A DNA stretch of 55,094 bases from CAZMGD01 sp964565705 (GTDB taxonomy: Bacteria > Actinomycetota > Acidimicrobiia > Acidimicrobiales > Ilumatobacteraceae). The notes below the pieces were generated by a model that saw only the letters and a program-made list of their open reading frames with translations, was not told where the DNA came from and did not search any database. A program made the translations under genes and the position numbers. Positions 1-8,157 of the stretch are shown here, piece by piece. The stretch's first letter is position 1. Each line of letters opens with the position of its first letter. The DNA lies in assembly GCA_964565705.1 (NCBI GenBank), contig CAZMGD010000014.1:1-55094 (forward strand). Reading direction: 5' to 3'.

Positions 1-992
1 GCGAACATGTGGTGCGCCCACACGCCGAAGCCGACGAAGCCGATGGCCACCCCGGACAGCGCCACGATCGGGTAGCCGAACAGCGGCTTCTTCGAGAAGA
101 CCGGCAGCACCTCGGACACGATGCCGAAGCTGGGCAGGATCAGGATGTACACCTCAGGGTGTCCGAAGATCCAGAACAGGTGCTGCCAGAGCAGCGGGTC
201 CGCGCCGGCGGCGACATCGAAGAAGCGGGCGCCGAACGAACGCTGGAACGTCAGCAGGAACAACGCCACGGTGATCACCGGGATCGCGAACAGCAGCAGG
301 AACTGCACGACGAGGATCATCCAGGTGAAGATCGGCATCCGCATCAACTTCATGCCGGGGGCACGCATGTTGATGATCGTGACGATCAGGTTGATGGCGC
401 CGGTGAGCGAGCTGATGCCGACGATCTGGAGGCCGAGCACCCAGAAGTCGATGCCGTGGCTCGGCGAGTAGAGCACGCTGGAGTTCGGCGCATACATGAA
501 CCAGCCGCCGTCGGCCGCGCCGCCGAGGAACCAGCTGAGGTTGACGAAGGTGCCGCCGAACAGCACGATCCAGAAGCTGAGCGCGTTGATCCGCGGGAAC
601 GCGACGTCGCGCGCGCCGATCTGCAGCGGCACGAGGTAGTTGCCGAGCGCGGACACCATCGGCATGACGAAGAGGAAGATCATCGTCGTCGCGTGCATCG
701 TGAACATCTGGTTGTACTGGTCGGCGTTCAGCACCTTGCCGTTCGGCTGGAACAGCTGCATGCGGATGAGCAGGGCCTCGAGACCGCCCAGGATGAAGAA
801 CGTGAACGCGACGATCCCGTACATGATGCCGAGCTTCTTGTGGTCGACCGTGACCACCCAGTCGCGCCAGCCGCTCGTCGCGACCGGGCGTCGGAACACG
901 CCGTAGGACGTCTTCGGTGTCGCGACCGCCGGCACCGGCGAGCCGTCGGGGATCGCCAGGCCCGTTCCTGCTGGTTGTTCGATGATGGCCAT
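1..992 (-). CDS. ctaD: Cytochrome c oxidase subunit I (5' part, runs off the left edge)
   Basis: Catalytic subunit of the aa3-type terminal oxidase in the cytoplasmic membrane. It reduces O2 at a heme a3-CuB centre and pumps protons. About 330 N-terminal residues of a usual ~550 are present. The heme a ligand His lies in TMHATTMIF, the CuB ligand and His-Tyr crosslink in GHPEVYILILPSFG, and the CuB His pair in VWAHHMF at the very edge, so the visible part is canonical. The ATG at 992 has a GGAG about 5 nt upstream. It starts 11 nt after the ctaC stop, so it is the last visible gene of the operon. The remaining ligands would lie outside the window. Confidence 0.97.
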   Translation of the reverse strand, partial: MAIIEQPAGTGLAIPDGSPVPAVATPKTSYGVFRRPVATSGWRDWVVTVDHKKLGIMYGIVAFTFFILGGLEALLIRMQLFQPNGKVLNADQYNQMFTMHATTMIFLFVMPMVSALGNYLVPLQIGARDVAFPRINALSFWIVLFGGTFVNLSWFLGGAADGGWFMYAPNSSVLYSPSHGIDFWVLGLQIVGISSLTGAINLIVTIINMRAPGMKLMRMPIFTWMILVVQFLLLFAIPVITVALFLLTFQRSFGARFFDVAAGADPLLWQHLFWIFGHPEVYILILPSFGIVSEVLPVFSKKPLFGYPIVALSGVAIGFVGFGVWAHHMF

Positions 993-1002
993 GGGGTCTC
1001 CG

Positions 1003-2235
1003 TCAGGTCCGCTCGAGCAGATAGGCGACGATGGCGTCGATCTGGTCTTCGGTCAGGTCGAGGTCGGGCATGCCGCGGTACTTGCCGTCAGATGGCTCCA
1101 GTTTGGTCGGATCGGCATACATCGGCTTCTGGGACGGGGCGTCGCTGATCCAGGCCCGCAGCGCCGCCTCGTTGAGGCAGTCGGGCGTCGTGCCCTCCAG
1201 GTACTTCGTGCCGAACTCCTCCGGCGAGGCGTCCCAGATGGCAGCGCGGCACTCCTCCGTGACGAGGTCGAACGTGCCGCCGGCGAACGTGAAGCGCGTC
1301 ATCAGGTGGGTGAGGTTGGGTGCGGCGCCGGACACGATGTATTCGTCGGGTGCCGAGATGACCGCATCCCCAGTGGCCGGGTTGGTGAGCCCGTCGACGG
1401 TGTGGCACCGGCTGCACTGCGAGATGAAGACGTCCTGACCGGTCGCGGCAGCGGTGTCGGCGGCGGGCGCGACGTAGTCGGTGGCGTGGCGCTCCTTCCA
1501 GGTCTCGAAGTCCTGGGCGTTCAGCGCGACCGCCTCCATGCGCATGTAGGCGTGGGAGAGGCCGCAGAACTCGGTGCACTGACCGGAGTAGATGCCGGGC
1601 TCGTCGGCCTCCAGGCGCAGCGGCTGCACGCGGCCGGGCACCGCGTCACGCTTGCCGTTGAGCTTGGGGATCCAGTAGGAGTGGATGACGTCGCGGCTCT
1701 GGATCTGGAGCAGGACCTTCTGCCCGGCGGGGATGACGAGTTCGTTCGCCGTCACGATCGGCGTGGTGATGCCGCCACAGCCCTCCTGTGCCGGGTACTC
1801 GTACTCCCACCACCACTGCTGACCGGTGACCGTGACGGTGCACTCCGTGTCGCTCGTCTTGGCGAGCTGGAAGACCGTGGCGACGGTCGGGATGCCGATG
1901 CCGATGAGGATCAGTGCCGGGATGATCGTCAGCGCGATCTCGAGTGCCGGCTTGCCGTGCGTCTGCTCAGGGATGTCCTGGCCCCGGTCGCGGAAGCGGA
2001 TGATCGCGTACACGACGGCGACCACGACGATGACCAGCACGACGCCGGCGACGTAGAACACCGGGCGCTGCAGGTTGTCGATCTTGCGGGCGTTCTCGCC
2101 CGCTGGCTGGAACGTGTCTTGAGGAGCATCCGTGGCGCAGCTGGACAGGAACAGCGCGATGCCGGCCATCGGCAACCCGCGCCGCAGCCACCACTTCCCC
2201 TGCTTCGCGGGTCGGCCGGACGGACGCAGACTCAT
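1003..2235 (-). CDS. ctaC: Cytochrome c oxidase subunit II with fused cytochrome c domain
   Basis: Receives electrons through a CuA centre and passes them to subunit I. The 410-aa protein begins with a lipoprotein-type signal (lipobox LSSC near residue 33). Two membrane helices follow (about 55-77 and 95-125), then a cupredoxin domain with an upstream His (VIHSYW) and the CuA cluster CTEFCGLSHAYM near residue 220. A C-terminal cytochrome c domain has CSRCH near residue 272 and a likely distal Met in YRGMPD. The fused heme c makes this a caa3-type enzyme, which can take electrons from a bound rather than a soluble cytochrome c. The ATG overlaps the stop of the preceding small ORF as ATGA. Confidence 0.96.
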   Translation of the reverse strand: MSLRPSGRPAKQGKWWLRRGLPMAGIALFLSSCATDAPQDTFQPAGENARKIDNLQRPVFYVAGVVLVIVVVAVVYAIIRFRDRGQDIPEQTHGKPALEIALTIIPALILIGIGIPTVATVFQLAKTSDTECTVTVTGQQWWWEYEYPAQEGCGGITTPIVTANELVIPAGQKVLLQIQSRDVIHSYWIPKLNGKRDAVPGRVQPLRLEADEPGIYSGQCTEFCGLSHAYMRMEAVALNAQDFETWKERHATDYVAPAADTAAATGQDVFISQCSRCHTVDGLTNPATGDAVISAPDEYIVSGAAPNLTHLMTRFTFAGGTFDLVTEECRAAIWDASPEEFGTKYLEGTTPDCLNEAALRAWISDAPSQKPMYADPTKLEPSDGKYRGMPDLDLTEDQIDAIVAYLLERT

Positions 2236-2339
2236 CGGGGCACCATCGGCATGTTCAGAAGCTCAGGGCGGTCCACGAGATGGTGCCTCCGATGAGCGTT
2301 GCTCGCCGTGTTGATGGCTCGCTCGCTGCGCTCGCTCAC
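2232..2339 (-). CDS. 35-aa ORF bridging two cox-operon genes
   Basis: No recognised family. The ORF starts at a GTG (2339-2337) that overlaps the TGA stop of the upstream membrane-protein gene as GTGA. It ends in a TGA that overlaps the ctaC ATG as ATGA, so it fills the gap exactly and is positioned for translational coupling on both sides. The peptide starts VSERSER, then has a His/Arg-rich stretch (HRRHH) and ends LLNMPMVPR. There is no membrane helix or signal. The seven-codon start recurs synonymously at 28036. It could be a real small oxidase-associated protein or a coupling leader. The alternative is chance reading through a repeat-derived linker. Confidence 0.4.
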   Translation of the reverse strand: MSERSERAINTASNAHRRHHLVDRPELLNMPMVPR

Positions 2340-3481
2340 AGCACCTCGACTTGGATCTGGGCGCCTTCGACGCCGGGGACGAACAGGGAGAACGGGTCGT
2401 CGGGGAATGCCGAGGACGGCTTCGCCGGGCGCACGGTGAGGAGCTGGGTCTGGCCCTCGCCGATCAGGGCGGTGCACAACATCACCGGGCGGGTGGCGCC
2501 GTCGGTCGCGCCTTCGATGGGCTCGGTGCCCAGTGAGATCGTGAGGCGCCGCTCCTCGTCGTCCTCGTTGTGGAACAAGATGTTGCTCACGACGCTGCGC
2601 GAGAGCGTCAGCACGTCCGTGGACTCGTGCGTGCTCTGGGCGACCGCTTCCAGCTGTCCGTCGCGCAGCGTGATGTCCGCCGTGACCGAGCTCTTGGCCC
2701 CGACCTCGCGCGCCGCGTCCTCGTCGAAGTGCTGCTCCTCGGGCGAGTCGCACTCGCGGTGCTCGGCGGAGAAGTGATCCTCCTGCGACGCCTCGTCGAG
2801 CTCGTCGCGCTCACCACCGAGTCCCATCGCGACGCCGGAGCCGACCACGAGCACCACCGCAGCGGCAACCAGACCGCCGACGACCTTGCGCGACATCTTG
2901 TGGGCGAAGACCCAGCCGACGATCAGCACGACTGCCGCTGTCCCCCCGAACACGACGGCACCGGCCTTGCTGTCGATGCCGAGCATGACCCGCGACAGCG
3001 AATACGCCAGCACCCCGGCGACGAGTGCACTGGCCAGCGGGATCTCGAGGGGGCCGAGCATCCGCTCCTTGGCCTCCTCGTTGTACTCCTCGTTCCCGGA
3101 GGCGTGCTCGCTCCAGGCCGTGACCGTCCAGGCGAAGATCGTGAAGAGCAGCACGGCGATGCCGACCACGACGACGGGCTGGTAGGTCACGACGCCGATC
3201 GCGAGCAGCGTCATGCCGACGGCCGCGCCGAACGGCCAGACGCTGCGCTCGGCGGGGGCCTGCGCAGCGGCGGACGACTTCAGCGCTTCGGTGTCGAGCC
3301 CGGAGACGGTCGAGTCGCGGGTGTACGAGGTGATCGTGACCAGGAAGCCGGTGGCCACCATCACGCTGGCGATGCCGACCGCGCCCATGGCGCCCCAGTT
3401 GTTGCCGATGCCGTACAGCAGGAGTCCGATGACTGCTGCTGCGCAGAGACCGAGGAAGTATTTGGTGCCGGTGGTGATCAA
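2336..3481 (-). CDS. Multi-pass membrane protein of the cox operon (CtaF-like N-terminus plus soluble C-terminus)
   Basis: The 381-aa protein has two N-terminal helices, a short loop, two more helices (about 83-125), a further pair, and one near residue 200. After that comes an acidic His/Glu-rich linker (about 225-255) and a soluble beta-rich C-terminal domain of about 125 residues. The N-terminal helical part resembles actinobacterial oxidase subunit IV (CtaF) in layout, which is inference from position and hydropathy. It lies 21 nt after ctaE and is coupled through the small ORF to ctaC, so a role as an oxidase accessory subunit is likely. The extra extracytoplasmic domain has no family I can name. 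Confidence 0.7.
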   Translation of the reverse strand: MITTGTKYFLGLCAAAVIGLLLYGIGNNWGAMGAVGIASVMVATGFLVTITSYTRDSTVSGLDTEALKSSAAAQAPAERSVWPFGAAVGMTLLAIGVVTYQPVVVVGIAVLLFTIFAWTVTAWSEHASGNEEYNEEAKERMLGPLEIPLASALVAGVLAYSLSRVMLGIDSKAGAVVFGGTAAVVLIVGWVFAHKMSRKVVGGLVAAAVVLVVGSGVAMGLGGERDELDEASQEDHFSAEHRECDSPEEQHFDEDAAREVGAKSSVTADITLRDGQLEAVAQSTHESTDVLTLSRSVVSNILFHNEDDEERRLTISLGTEPIEGATDGATRPVMLCTALIGEGQTQLLTVRPAKPSSAFPDDPFSLFVPGVEGAQIQVEVL

Positions 3482-3502
3482 GGCCGTGTCAGTCCTGGCA
3501 TG

Positions 3503-4102
3503 TCATTTCTGGATGTAGACCACGAACCAGACAGCGACGGTCGCCGCTGTGAGGAAGTACCAGTAGAGGGCGTGGGAGGAGACCTCCTCGAGATCGGTCC
3601 GGCCCCCGAGGTAGCGCAGCGCTGCGATCGCCGTGTAGGTGAGGCCGGTCAGGTAGAGGAGCGCCAACGTGCCGGTCAGCGCGTAGAACAGAGCAGCGAA
3701 CGCGCCGTCCTCGGAGATCACCACACCCATCTGGGTCCAGATGAACACCTGGACGTTGAGGCCGGCGAGGCCGAACAGGAAGCTGAGCCCGAACGCCATC
3801 GAGACGTGTGGGCGGAAGTCGCGCTTGGCGGCATACACCGCCCACTGCGCCATCACGCAGACGACGACGAGCACGATCGGCAAGATGTTGGCGGCGACAC
3901 CGGGCACCTCGATGGATGACGGCAGCCAGTCCTTGATGACGGCGTGCTTGGTGCCCTCACGCGTACCGGCAGCGGCGCGGAAGCGCAGCCAGATCGCCAG
4001 CATCCCACCGACGAGCATCGATCCGGCGGCGGCGACCAGCGAGGTACCGACGAAGACCTGGCGCTTGGGTTCGGGCTGCGCAGCGGGCGGGAGCGCCAGC
4101 AT
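3503..4102 (-). CDS. ctaE: Cytochrome c oxidase subunit III
   Basis: A 199-aa, five-helix subunit III of the heme-copper oxidase, the short form typical of actinobacteria. It supports the stability and proton uptake of subunit I. Family features include the C-terminal SHALYWYFLTAATVAVWFVV segment and the TQMGVVISEDGAF loop. Its ATG shares one base with the TGA of the upstream paralogous subunit I gene (TGATG), so the two are translationally coupled. Confidence 0.93.
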   Translation of the reverse strand: MLALPPAAQPEPKRQVFVGTSLVAAAGSMLVGGMLAIWLRFRAAAGTREGTKHAVIKDWLPSSIEVPGVAANILPIVLVVVCVMAQWAVYAAKRDFRPHVSMAFGLSFLFGLAGLNVQVFIWTQMGVVISEDGAFAALFYALTGTLALLYLTGLTYTAIAALRYLGGRTDLEEVSSHALYWYFLTAATVAVWFVVYIQK

Positions 4103-5736
4103 CAGCCATCACCACCTTTCGTGGCTGCGGCGTCGAGCAGCGGCTCGGGCGAGGAGATCGCGTACAGCTCCGGGAAGTTGTGCTCGGGGGGCGGCGACGA
4201 CGTCGCCCACTCGAGCGTCTGGCCGCCCCACGGGTCGCTTCCTGCGTCCTCACCGCGGCGGAAGCTCCTGACCGCCAGGAGCCCGAACCCGAGCACCACG
4301 ACCGCGCCGAGGGCGAAGCCGACCGCCGAGAGCACGTTCCACAGGCCTTGCGGCCCGTCGTAGTCGAAGCCGCTGAGCACGAACCCGGGTTGCTTGGCGA
4401 AGCCGGCGATCATCAGCGGACCGGCGGCCAAGACGGTGGCCGCCGCGCCGAGCAAGGCCATGCCGACGACGGGACCGTCGGGCATGCGCCGACCCCAGAG
4501 CTTGGGGCCCCAGTAGGCCACTCCGCCGAGCGCAGCGAGGATCGCGCCGAGGGTCGTGGCCGTCGTCGCCCCCTCCTCCCAGGACGTGCCGATGAGGTTG
4601 ACGTCCTCGATGTTCTGCAGCGTGACGGCCAGCCAGCCGGCGAGGATCAGCAGCACGCTCAGCACGGCGAACACGGTGGGGGCGACCAGGCGGGGTTTGC
4701 CCACCCGGTTGACGAGGCCCCCCATGCCGAGCACGACGACGATCCCGACGATCGGCAGCCCGTAGAAGAAGAGGTAGGGCAGCAGCTTCTCGATCTTCTG
4801 GCCGCCCGCCTCGTCGATCCACGGCAATGTGATGGGCACCTGCGCGACCGCAGCGACGACGCTGACCGACGTCAGGCCGATGCCTGCGAACAGGACGCCA
4901 CGACTCGGCTGGCGAGCGTTGGCGGTGACCGCGAGCAGTTCGGCGAAGATGCCGAGCGCCGGGATGGCGATCACGAACGCCTGCGGCTGGGTGAACGCCC
5001 AACCCGCCCAGGACATGATCCCCTGGCCGTCTTCGAAGAACGCGGCCTGGGCATGGCGGTAGTCGACGAACAGGTAGATGGTGTCGCCGATCAGCACCGG
5101 CAGGGTGAGCAGGAGCCCGACGGCACCGACGAGCGAGGCCCACGAGAAGGCGGGCGCGCGCAGCAGGCGCATCCCCGGCGTACGGGTGGTGAGGACAGAC
5201 GTGGCCACGCAGAGGGCGGCGGCGAGCAGTCCGAGGGCGATCATGGCCGTCGACACGAGGAACATGCCGGTGTACCGGCGGTCGGTACCGCCAGGCCCGC
5301 CGTTGTTCGAGAGCGACACGATCGCCAGCACCACGCCTGCGAACCAGACGTAGAAGCCGGCGAGCGCGACGCGAGGGAACGCGATCGCCCGGGCGCCGAG
5401 TTGCAGGGGGACGACCGCGACGGCGAGCCCGAGCAGGAGCGGGACCACCGCGCCATACGACAGGAGCAGACGCTGCAACGTGAGCACCTGATCGGCGCTC
5501 GCCGCCTTGAAGATGTCGAAGCTGTCCGGATCGGCTCGCTCGATGCCGATCAGCGTTCCGAACACCAGCGTCGCGAGGAGACCGAGCAGGCCGAAGCCGA
5601 CGAACAGCCGCCCGATGCGCTTGTGATCGGCGGTCACGGCCCAATCGAGCACCTCTTGGACGACACCGGGACGCGGCGCGACCACCGCGGCGCTGTCGGG
5701 ATGGGTGTCGATCGTGGTCATGGACGATGTGCTCAC
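4102..5736 (-). CDS. Heme-copper oxidase subunit I paralogue lacking all metal ligands
   Basis: A 544-aa (from GTG 5736; ATG 5721 also possible) twelve-helix protein homologous to CtaD along its whole length. It keeps TADHKRIG near the N-terminus, VVPLQLGARAIAFPR, the YWGPKLWGR region and the cytoplasmic tail WGGQTLEWATSSPPPEHNFP. By alignment with the intact ctaD at 1-992, the heme a His is replaced (Gln near 88), HPEVY is QPQAF (250-254), and the CuB His pair is Gln-Val near 299-300. By family comparison, the helix X His-Phe-His is also gone. It therefore cannot bind heme a, heme a3 or CuB in the usual way. Membrane packing and operon position are kept, so a structural, assembly or regulatory role in the oxidase is the best inference. 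Automatic annotation would probably call it an active subunit I. Confidence 0.85.
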   Translation of the reverse strand: MSTSSMTTIDTHPDSAAVVAPRPGVVQEVLDWAVTADHKRIGRLFVGFGLLGLLATLVFGTLIGIERADPDSFDIFKAASADQVLTLQRLLLSYGAVVPLLLGLAVAVVPLQLGARAIAFPRVALAGFYVWFAGVVLAIVSLSNNGGPGGTDRRYTGMFLVSTAMIALGLLAAALCVATSVLTTRTPGMRLLRAPAFSWASLVGAVGLLLTLPVLIGDTIYLFVDYRHAQAAFFEDGQGIMSWAGWAFTQPQAFVIAIPALGIFAELLAVTANARQPSRGVLFAGIGLTSVSVVAAVAQVPITLPWIDEAGGQKIEKLLPYLFFYGLPIVGIVVVLGMGGLVNRVGKPRLVAPTVFAVLSVLLILAGWLAVTLQNIEDVNLIGTSWEEGATTATTLGAILAALGGVAYWGPKLWGRRMPDGPVVGMALLGAAATVLAAGPLMIAGFAKQPGFVLSGFDYDGPQGLWNVLSAVGFALGAVVVLGFGLLAVRSFRRGEDAGSDPWGGQTLEWATSSPPPEHNFPELYAISSPEPLLDAAATKGGDG

Positions 5737-5844
5737 TTCACAGGGTCGGCCGGGCGGCGCGAGCGCGCCACGAAAGCGGATGAACGCGGATTCCGTTGCG
5801 GGCGACATTACCCACCGGGTCTGCCGCCGTTCGAAATCCTCCGG

Positions 5845-6804
5845 TCACCATCCATGCCTCACCAGCACGTCCACGGTCATCGAGCCGAAGACCAGCGAGA
5901 CGTAGGTGATCGAATAGGCGAAGACCCGCATCGCCCGCTGCGGGCCGGGGTGGCGACCGAGGTTGATCGTCGCCCCGAGGAACACGAGGCCGGCGATGCC
6001 CGACACGACTCCGTAGATCGCGCCGAGGTCGGCGGCGGGGATGAGCATCAACGACGCGACGACCATCGCCGCGGTGTAGTTGATCATCGACTTCACGACG
6101 TCGATCAGCGGGCGCACGCTCGGCGCCATCGGAACGCCTGCGGCGCGGTAGTCGTCGGCGTGGCGGATCGCCAGCGCCCAGGTGTGCGGGGGGGTCCAGA
6201 GGAAGATGACGGCGAAGAGGATCCACGGCGCGAGGGCGAGGCCGCCGGTCACCGCCGCCCAACCGACGAGCACCGGCACGGCACCGGCAGCGCCGCCGAT
6301 CACGATGTTCTGGCGGGTGCTGCGCTTCAGCCAGAGGCTGTAGACGAAGACGTAGAAGAGCGTCGCGGACAGCGCCAGGCACGCGGACAGGAGGTTCGCA
6401 CCTGCCCACAGGACGCCGAACGCCACGACCTCGAGACTGATCGCGAAGATCAAGGCGTTGCGCGGTGGGATCAGGCCCGTCACCAGTGGGCGGCCCTGCG
6501 TACGCACCATCAACGCGTCGATGTCGCGGTCGATGTACATGTTGATGGCGTTGGCGCCGCCGGCTGCCAGCGTGCCGCCGATCAGCGTGACGAGCAGCAG
6601 CCCCAACGGTGGCCAGGAGTTGCCGGCGAGCACCATCGTCGGGACGGTGGTGATCAGCAGCAGCTCGATGATCCGCGGCTTGGTGAGCGCGACGTACCCA
6701 CCCACCACCGTCTGAGGGGTGCGCCGCGACCCGTGTGCGACCCCGCCGGGGGCGAGACGCGAGGGGACGAGAGGGCGGGTGCCGACTGCCATAGCTCGCA
6801 GCAT
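5845..6804 (-). CDS. ctaB: Protoheme IX farnesyltransferase (heme O synthase)
   Basis: Transfers a farnesyl group to heme b to make heme O, the precursor of heme a. It is a UbiA-family membrane prenyltransferase of about 319 aa. The Asp-rich motif NAINMYIDRDIDALM and the second conserved segment IRHADDYRAAGVPM are both present. The frame is open upstream to 6930, but that would overlap clpS. ATG 6804 or 6792 (MAVGTRP) gives the usual family length. It is the first gene of the oxidase operon and diverges from clpS. Confidence 0.93.
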   Translation of the reverse strand: MLRAMAVGTRPLVPSRLAPGGVAHGSRRTPQTVVGGYVALTKPRIIELLLITTVPTMVLAGNSWPPLGLLLVTLIGGTLAAGGANAINMYIDRDIDALMVRTQGRPLVTGLIPPRNALIFAISLEVVAFGVLWAGANLLSACLALSATLFYVFVYSLWLKRSTRQNIVIGGAAGAVPVLVGWAAVTGGLALAPWILFAVIFLWTPPHTWALAIRHADDYRAAGVPMAPSVRPLIDVVKSMINYTAAMVVASLMLIPAADLGAIYGVVSGIAGLVFLGATINLGRHPGPQRAMRVFAYSITYVSLVFGSMTVDVLVRHGW

Positions 6805-6886
6805 CGTACGGCTGCGGGGACGGGGCAACCCAACCCGCCCGGTACGAGCGGTGTGAACTCGGGGCGCCGCGGGCGAGAATGGACGC

Positions 6887-7186
6887 ATGCCATCCCCACT
6901 CGTGAGCCCCGTCCACGTGGACGAGCCCACTCACGATGAGGATGTCAGCCGGGACCGTCCGTGGGTGGTGCTGGTGTGGAACGATCCGATCAACCTCATG
7001 AGCTACGTCACGTACGTGTTCCAGAAGCTGTTCGGCTACAGCACCGAGAAGGCCACGGCGCTGATGTTGGACGTGCACGAGAAGGGCCGCGCCGTCGTCT
7101 CGAACGGCCCGCGCGAGAAGGCGGAGATCGACGTGTTCCGCCTCCACGAGCACGGGCTCTGGGCCACGATGCAGCAAGACGACTGA
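6887..7186 (+). CDS. clpS: ATP-dependent Clp protease adaptor ClpS
   Basis: Delivers N-degron substrates to the ClpAP/ClpCP protease. The 99-aa protein has the family signatures VLVWNDPINLMSYVTYVFQK, FGYSTEKATALMLDVHEKG, and a hydrophobic pocket Met/Leu set. The N-terminal ~25 residues are a flexible acidic tail. It overlaps the next gene as TGATG. A downstream DUF2017 gene is a standard actinobacterial arrangement. Confidence 0.96.
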   Translation: MPSPLVSPVHVDEPTHDEDVSRDRPWVVLVWNDPINLMSYVTYVFQKLFGYSTEKATALMLDVHEKGRAVVSNGPREKAEIDVFRLHEHGLWATMQQDD

Positions 7187-7686
7187 TGGGCCTTCGACGC
7201 AGGGGCCCGATCGAGCGGGTGCGCGGTGGCGGGTATCGCCTGAACCTCGACGCCGACGAGCGCAGCGTCCTCGCCGGGATGGTCGCCCAGCTGCGCGACG
7301 TGCTCGCCACCTCGACACCTGACGCCCCGCAACTGCGCCGCCTGTTCCCGACCGCGTACGCATCCGACCCCGAGAAGGACGCCGAGTACCAGCGCTTGAT
7401 GCGCGAGGAGCTCGTCGGCTCCCGACTCGCGGCGATCGAGACCGTGCTGGGCGTGCTCGGGCCCGAGGAGTCGTCGGCCCCGCGGCTCGACGCCGAGCAG
7501 CTGGGGCAGTTCATGACCTCGCTGAACGCGCTGCGCCTCGTGCTCGGCACGATCTGCGACGTGGGCGAGGACGACGATCTGGCCGACATCACCCCGGACC
7601 ACCCCCTGTTCGCCGAGTACCACGCCTACGGATATCTCAGCTATCTCGTCGACGCCGCCGTCGGCGCACTGTCGGGCGACCTCTGA
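7186..7686 (+). CDS. DUF2017 family protein
   Basis: A 166-aa soluble alpha-helical protein with no known activity. The start ATG shares a base with the clpS stop, so the two are co-translated. This pairing with clpS is seen across actinobacteria, which suggests a role linked to regulated proteolysis, though that is inference. It contains the family-like segments RLFPTAYASDPEKDAEYQRL and FMTSLNALRLVLGT. Confidence 0.85.
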   Translation: MGLRRRGPIERVRGGGYRLNLDADERSVLAGMVAQLRDVLATSTPDAPQLRRLFPTAYASDPEKDAEYQRLMREELVGSRLAAIETVLGVLGPEESSAPRLDAEQLGQFMTSLNALRLVLGTICDVGEDDDLADITPDHPLFAEYHAYGYLSYLVDAAVGALSGDL

Positions 7687-7711
7687 GTCGGCAGCGCCCG
7701 CCCTTGACCGT

Positions 7712-7758
7712 GCATGGGCGCGGAGACGCTCGGAAACCGGCGGTCACCGCGCCCATGC
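7712..7758. repeat. Inverted repeat with 12-bp arms between the DUF2017 gene and tRNA-Glu
   Basis: Arms GCATGGGCGCGG (7712-7723) and its exact complement (7747-7758) enclose 23 nt. There is no T-run, so it is not a classic intrinsic terminator. The 11-mer GCATGGGCGCG also occurs twice at 30652-30720, so this may be a copy of a dispersed intergenic palindrome. It could still end the clpS transcript. Confidence 0.6.
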
Positions 7759-7830
7759 TCGGCGAGTCCTGAGCAATCCGAACGACGCGCTGCTAGTGTT
7801 TCGGCGCTCTCAACTGGAGCCGTGTTCCTA

Positions 7831-7903
7831 GCCCCCATCGTCTAGCGGCCGAGGACACCACCCTTTCAAGGTGGCGGCACGGGTTCGAATCCCGTTGGGG
7901 GTG
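7831..7903 (+). tRNA. tRNA-Glu (anticodon TTC)
   Basis: The 73-nt cloverleaf has acceptor GCCCCCA/TGGGGGT (G1-T72 wobble), anticodon stem CCACC/GGTGG, loop CTTTCAA, T-loop TTCGAAT, and discriminator G. CCA is not encoded. It is first in a row of three tRNAs. Confidence 0.96.
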
Positions 7904-7946
7904 CGACGTCGATCGCGAGAGCGGCGCCGCGAACACACACATATCT

Positions 7947-8021
7947 GGTCCCGTGGTGAAGTCTGGAGTTCACGCCGGCCTGTCAAGCCGGAGGTCGCGG
8001 GTTCAAGTCCCGTCGGGACCG
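7947..8021 (+). tRNA. tRNA-Asp (anticodon GTC)
   Basis: The acceptor is GGTCCCG/CGGGACC, the anticodon loop CTGTCAA, the T-loop TTCAAGT, and the discriminator G. CCA is not encoded. It lies 43 nt after tRNA-Glu. Confidence 0.95.
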
Positions 8022-8071
8022 CAGCAGGGGGCCACTCGTCGTCGAAGATGGCGGGTGGCTCTTGTGCATAC

Positions 8072-8147
8072 GGTCGAGTAGCTCAGTTGGCAGAGCACAC
8101 GCCTGAAAAGCGTGGGGTCACCGGATCGACGCCGGTCTCGACCACCA
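8072..8147 (+). tRNA. tRNA-Phe (anticodon GAA), CCA encoded
   Basis: The acceptor is GGTCGAG/CTCGACC, the discriminator A, and a genomic CCA follows. The anticodon stem is CACGC/GCGTG with loop CTGAAAA. The T-arm is ACCGG/CCGGT with loop ATCGACG, so position 54 is A where bacterial elongator tRNAs normally carry T (ribothymidine). Everything else fits tRNA-Phe. Confidence 0.94.
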
Positions 8148-8157
8148 GCGACCCGAC

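Noticed and set aside
982..3919. Long plus-strand frames opposite ctaC, the cox membrane protein and ctaE
   Set aside because: No domain or hydropathy pattern, and they lie opposite genes with confirmed motifs.
4180..6939. A 919-codon open frame on the plus strand
   Set aside because: It is antisense to ctaB and the ctaD paralogue, whose homology is clear. Its product is low-complexity Arg/Asp/His-rich, as expected from the reverse of GC-rich codons.
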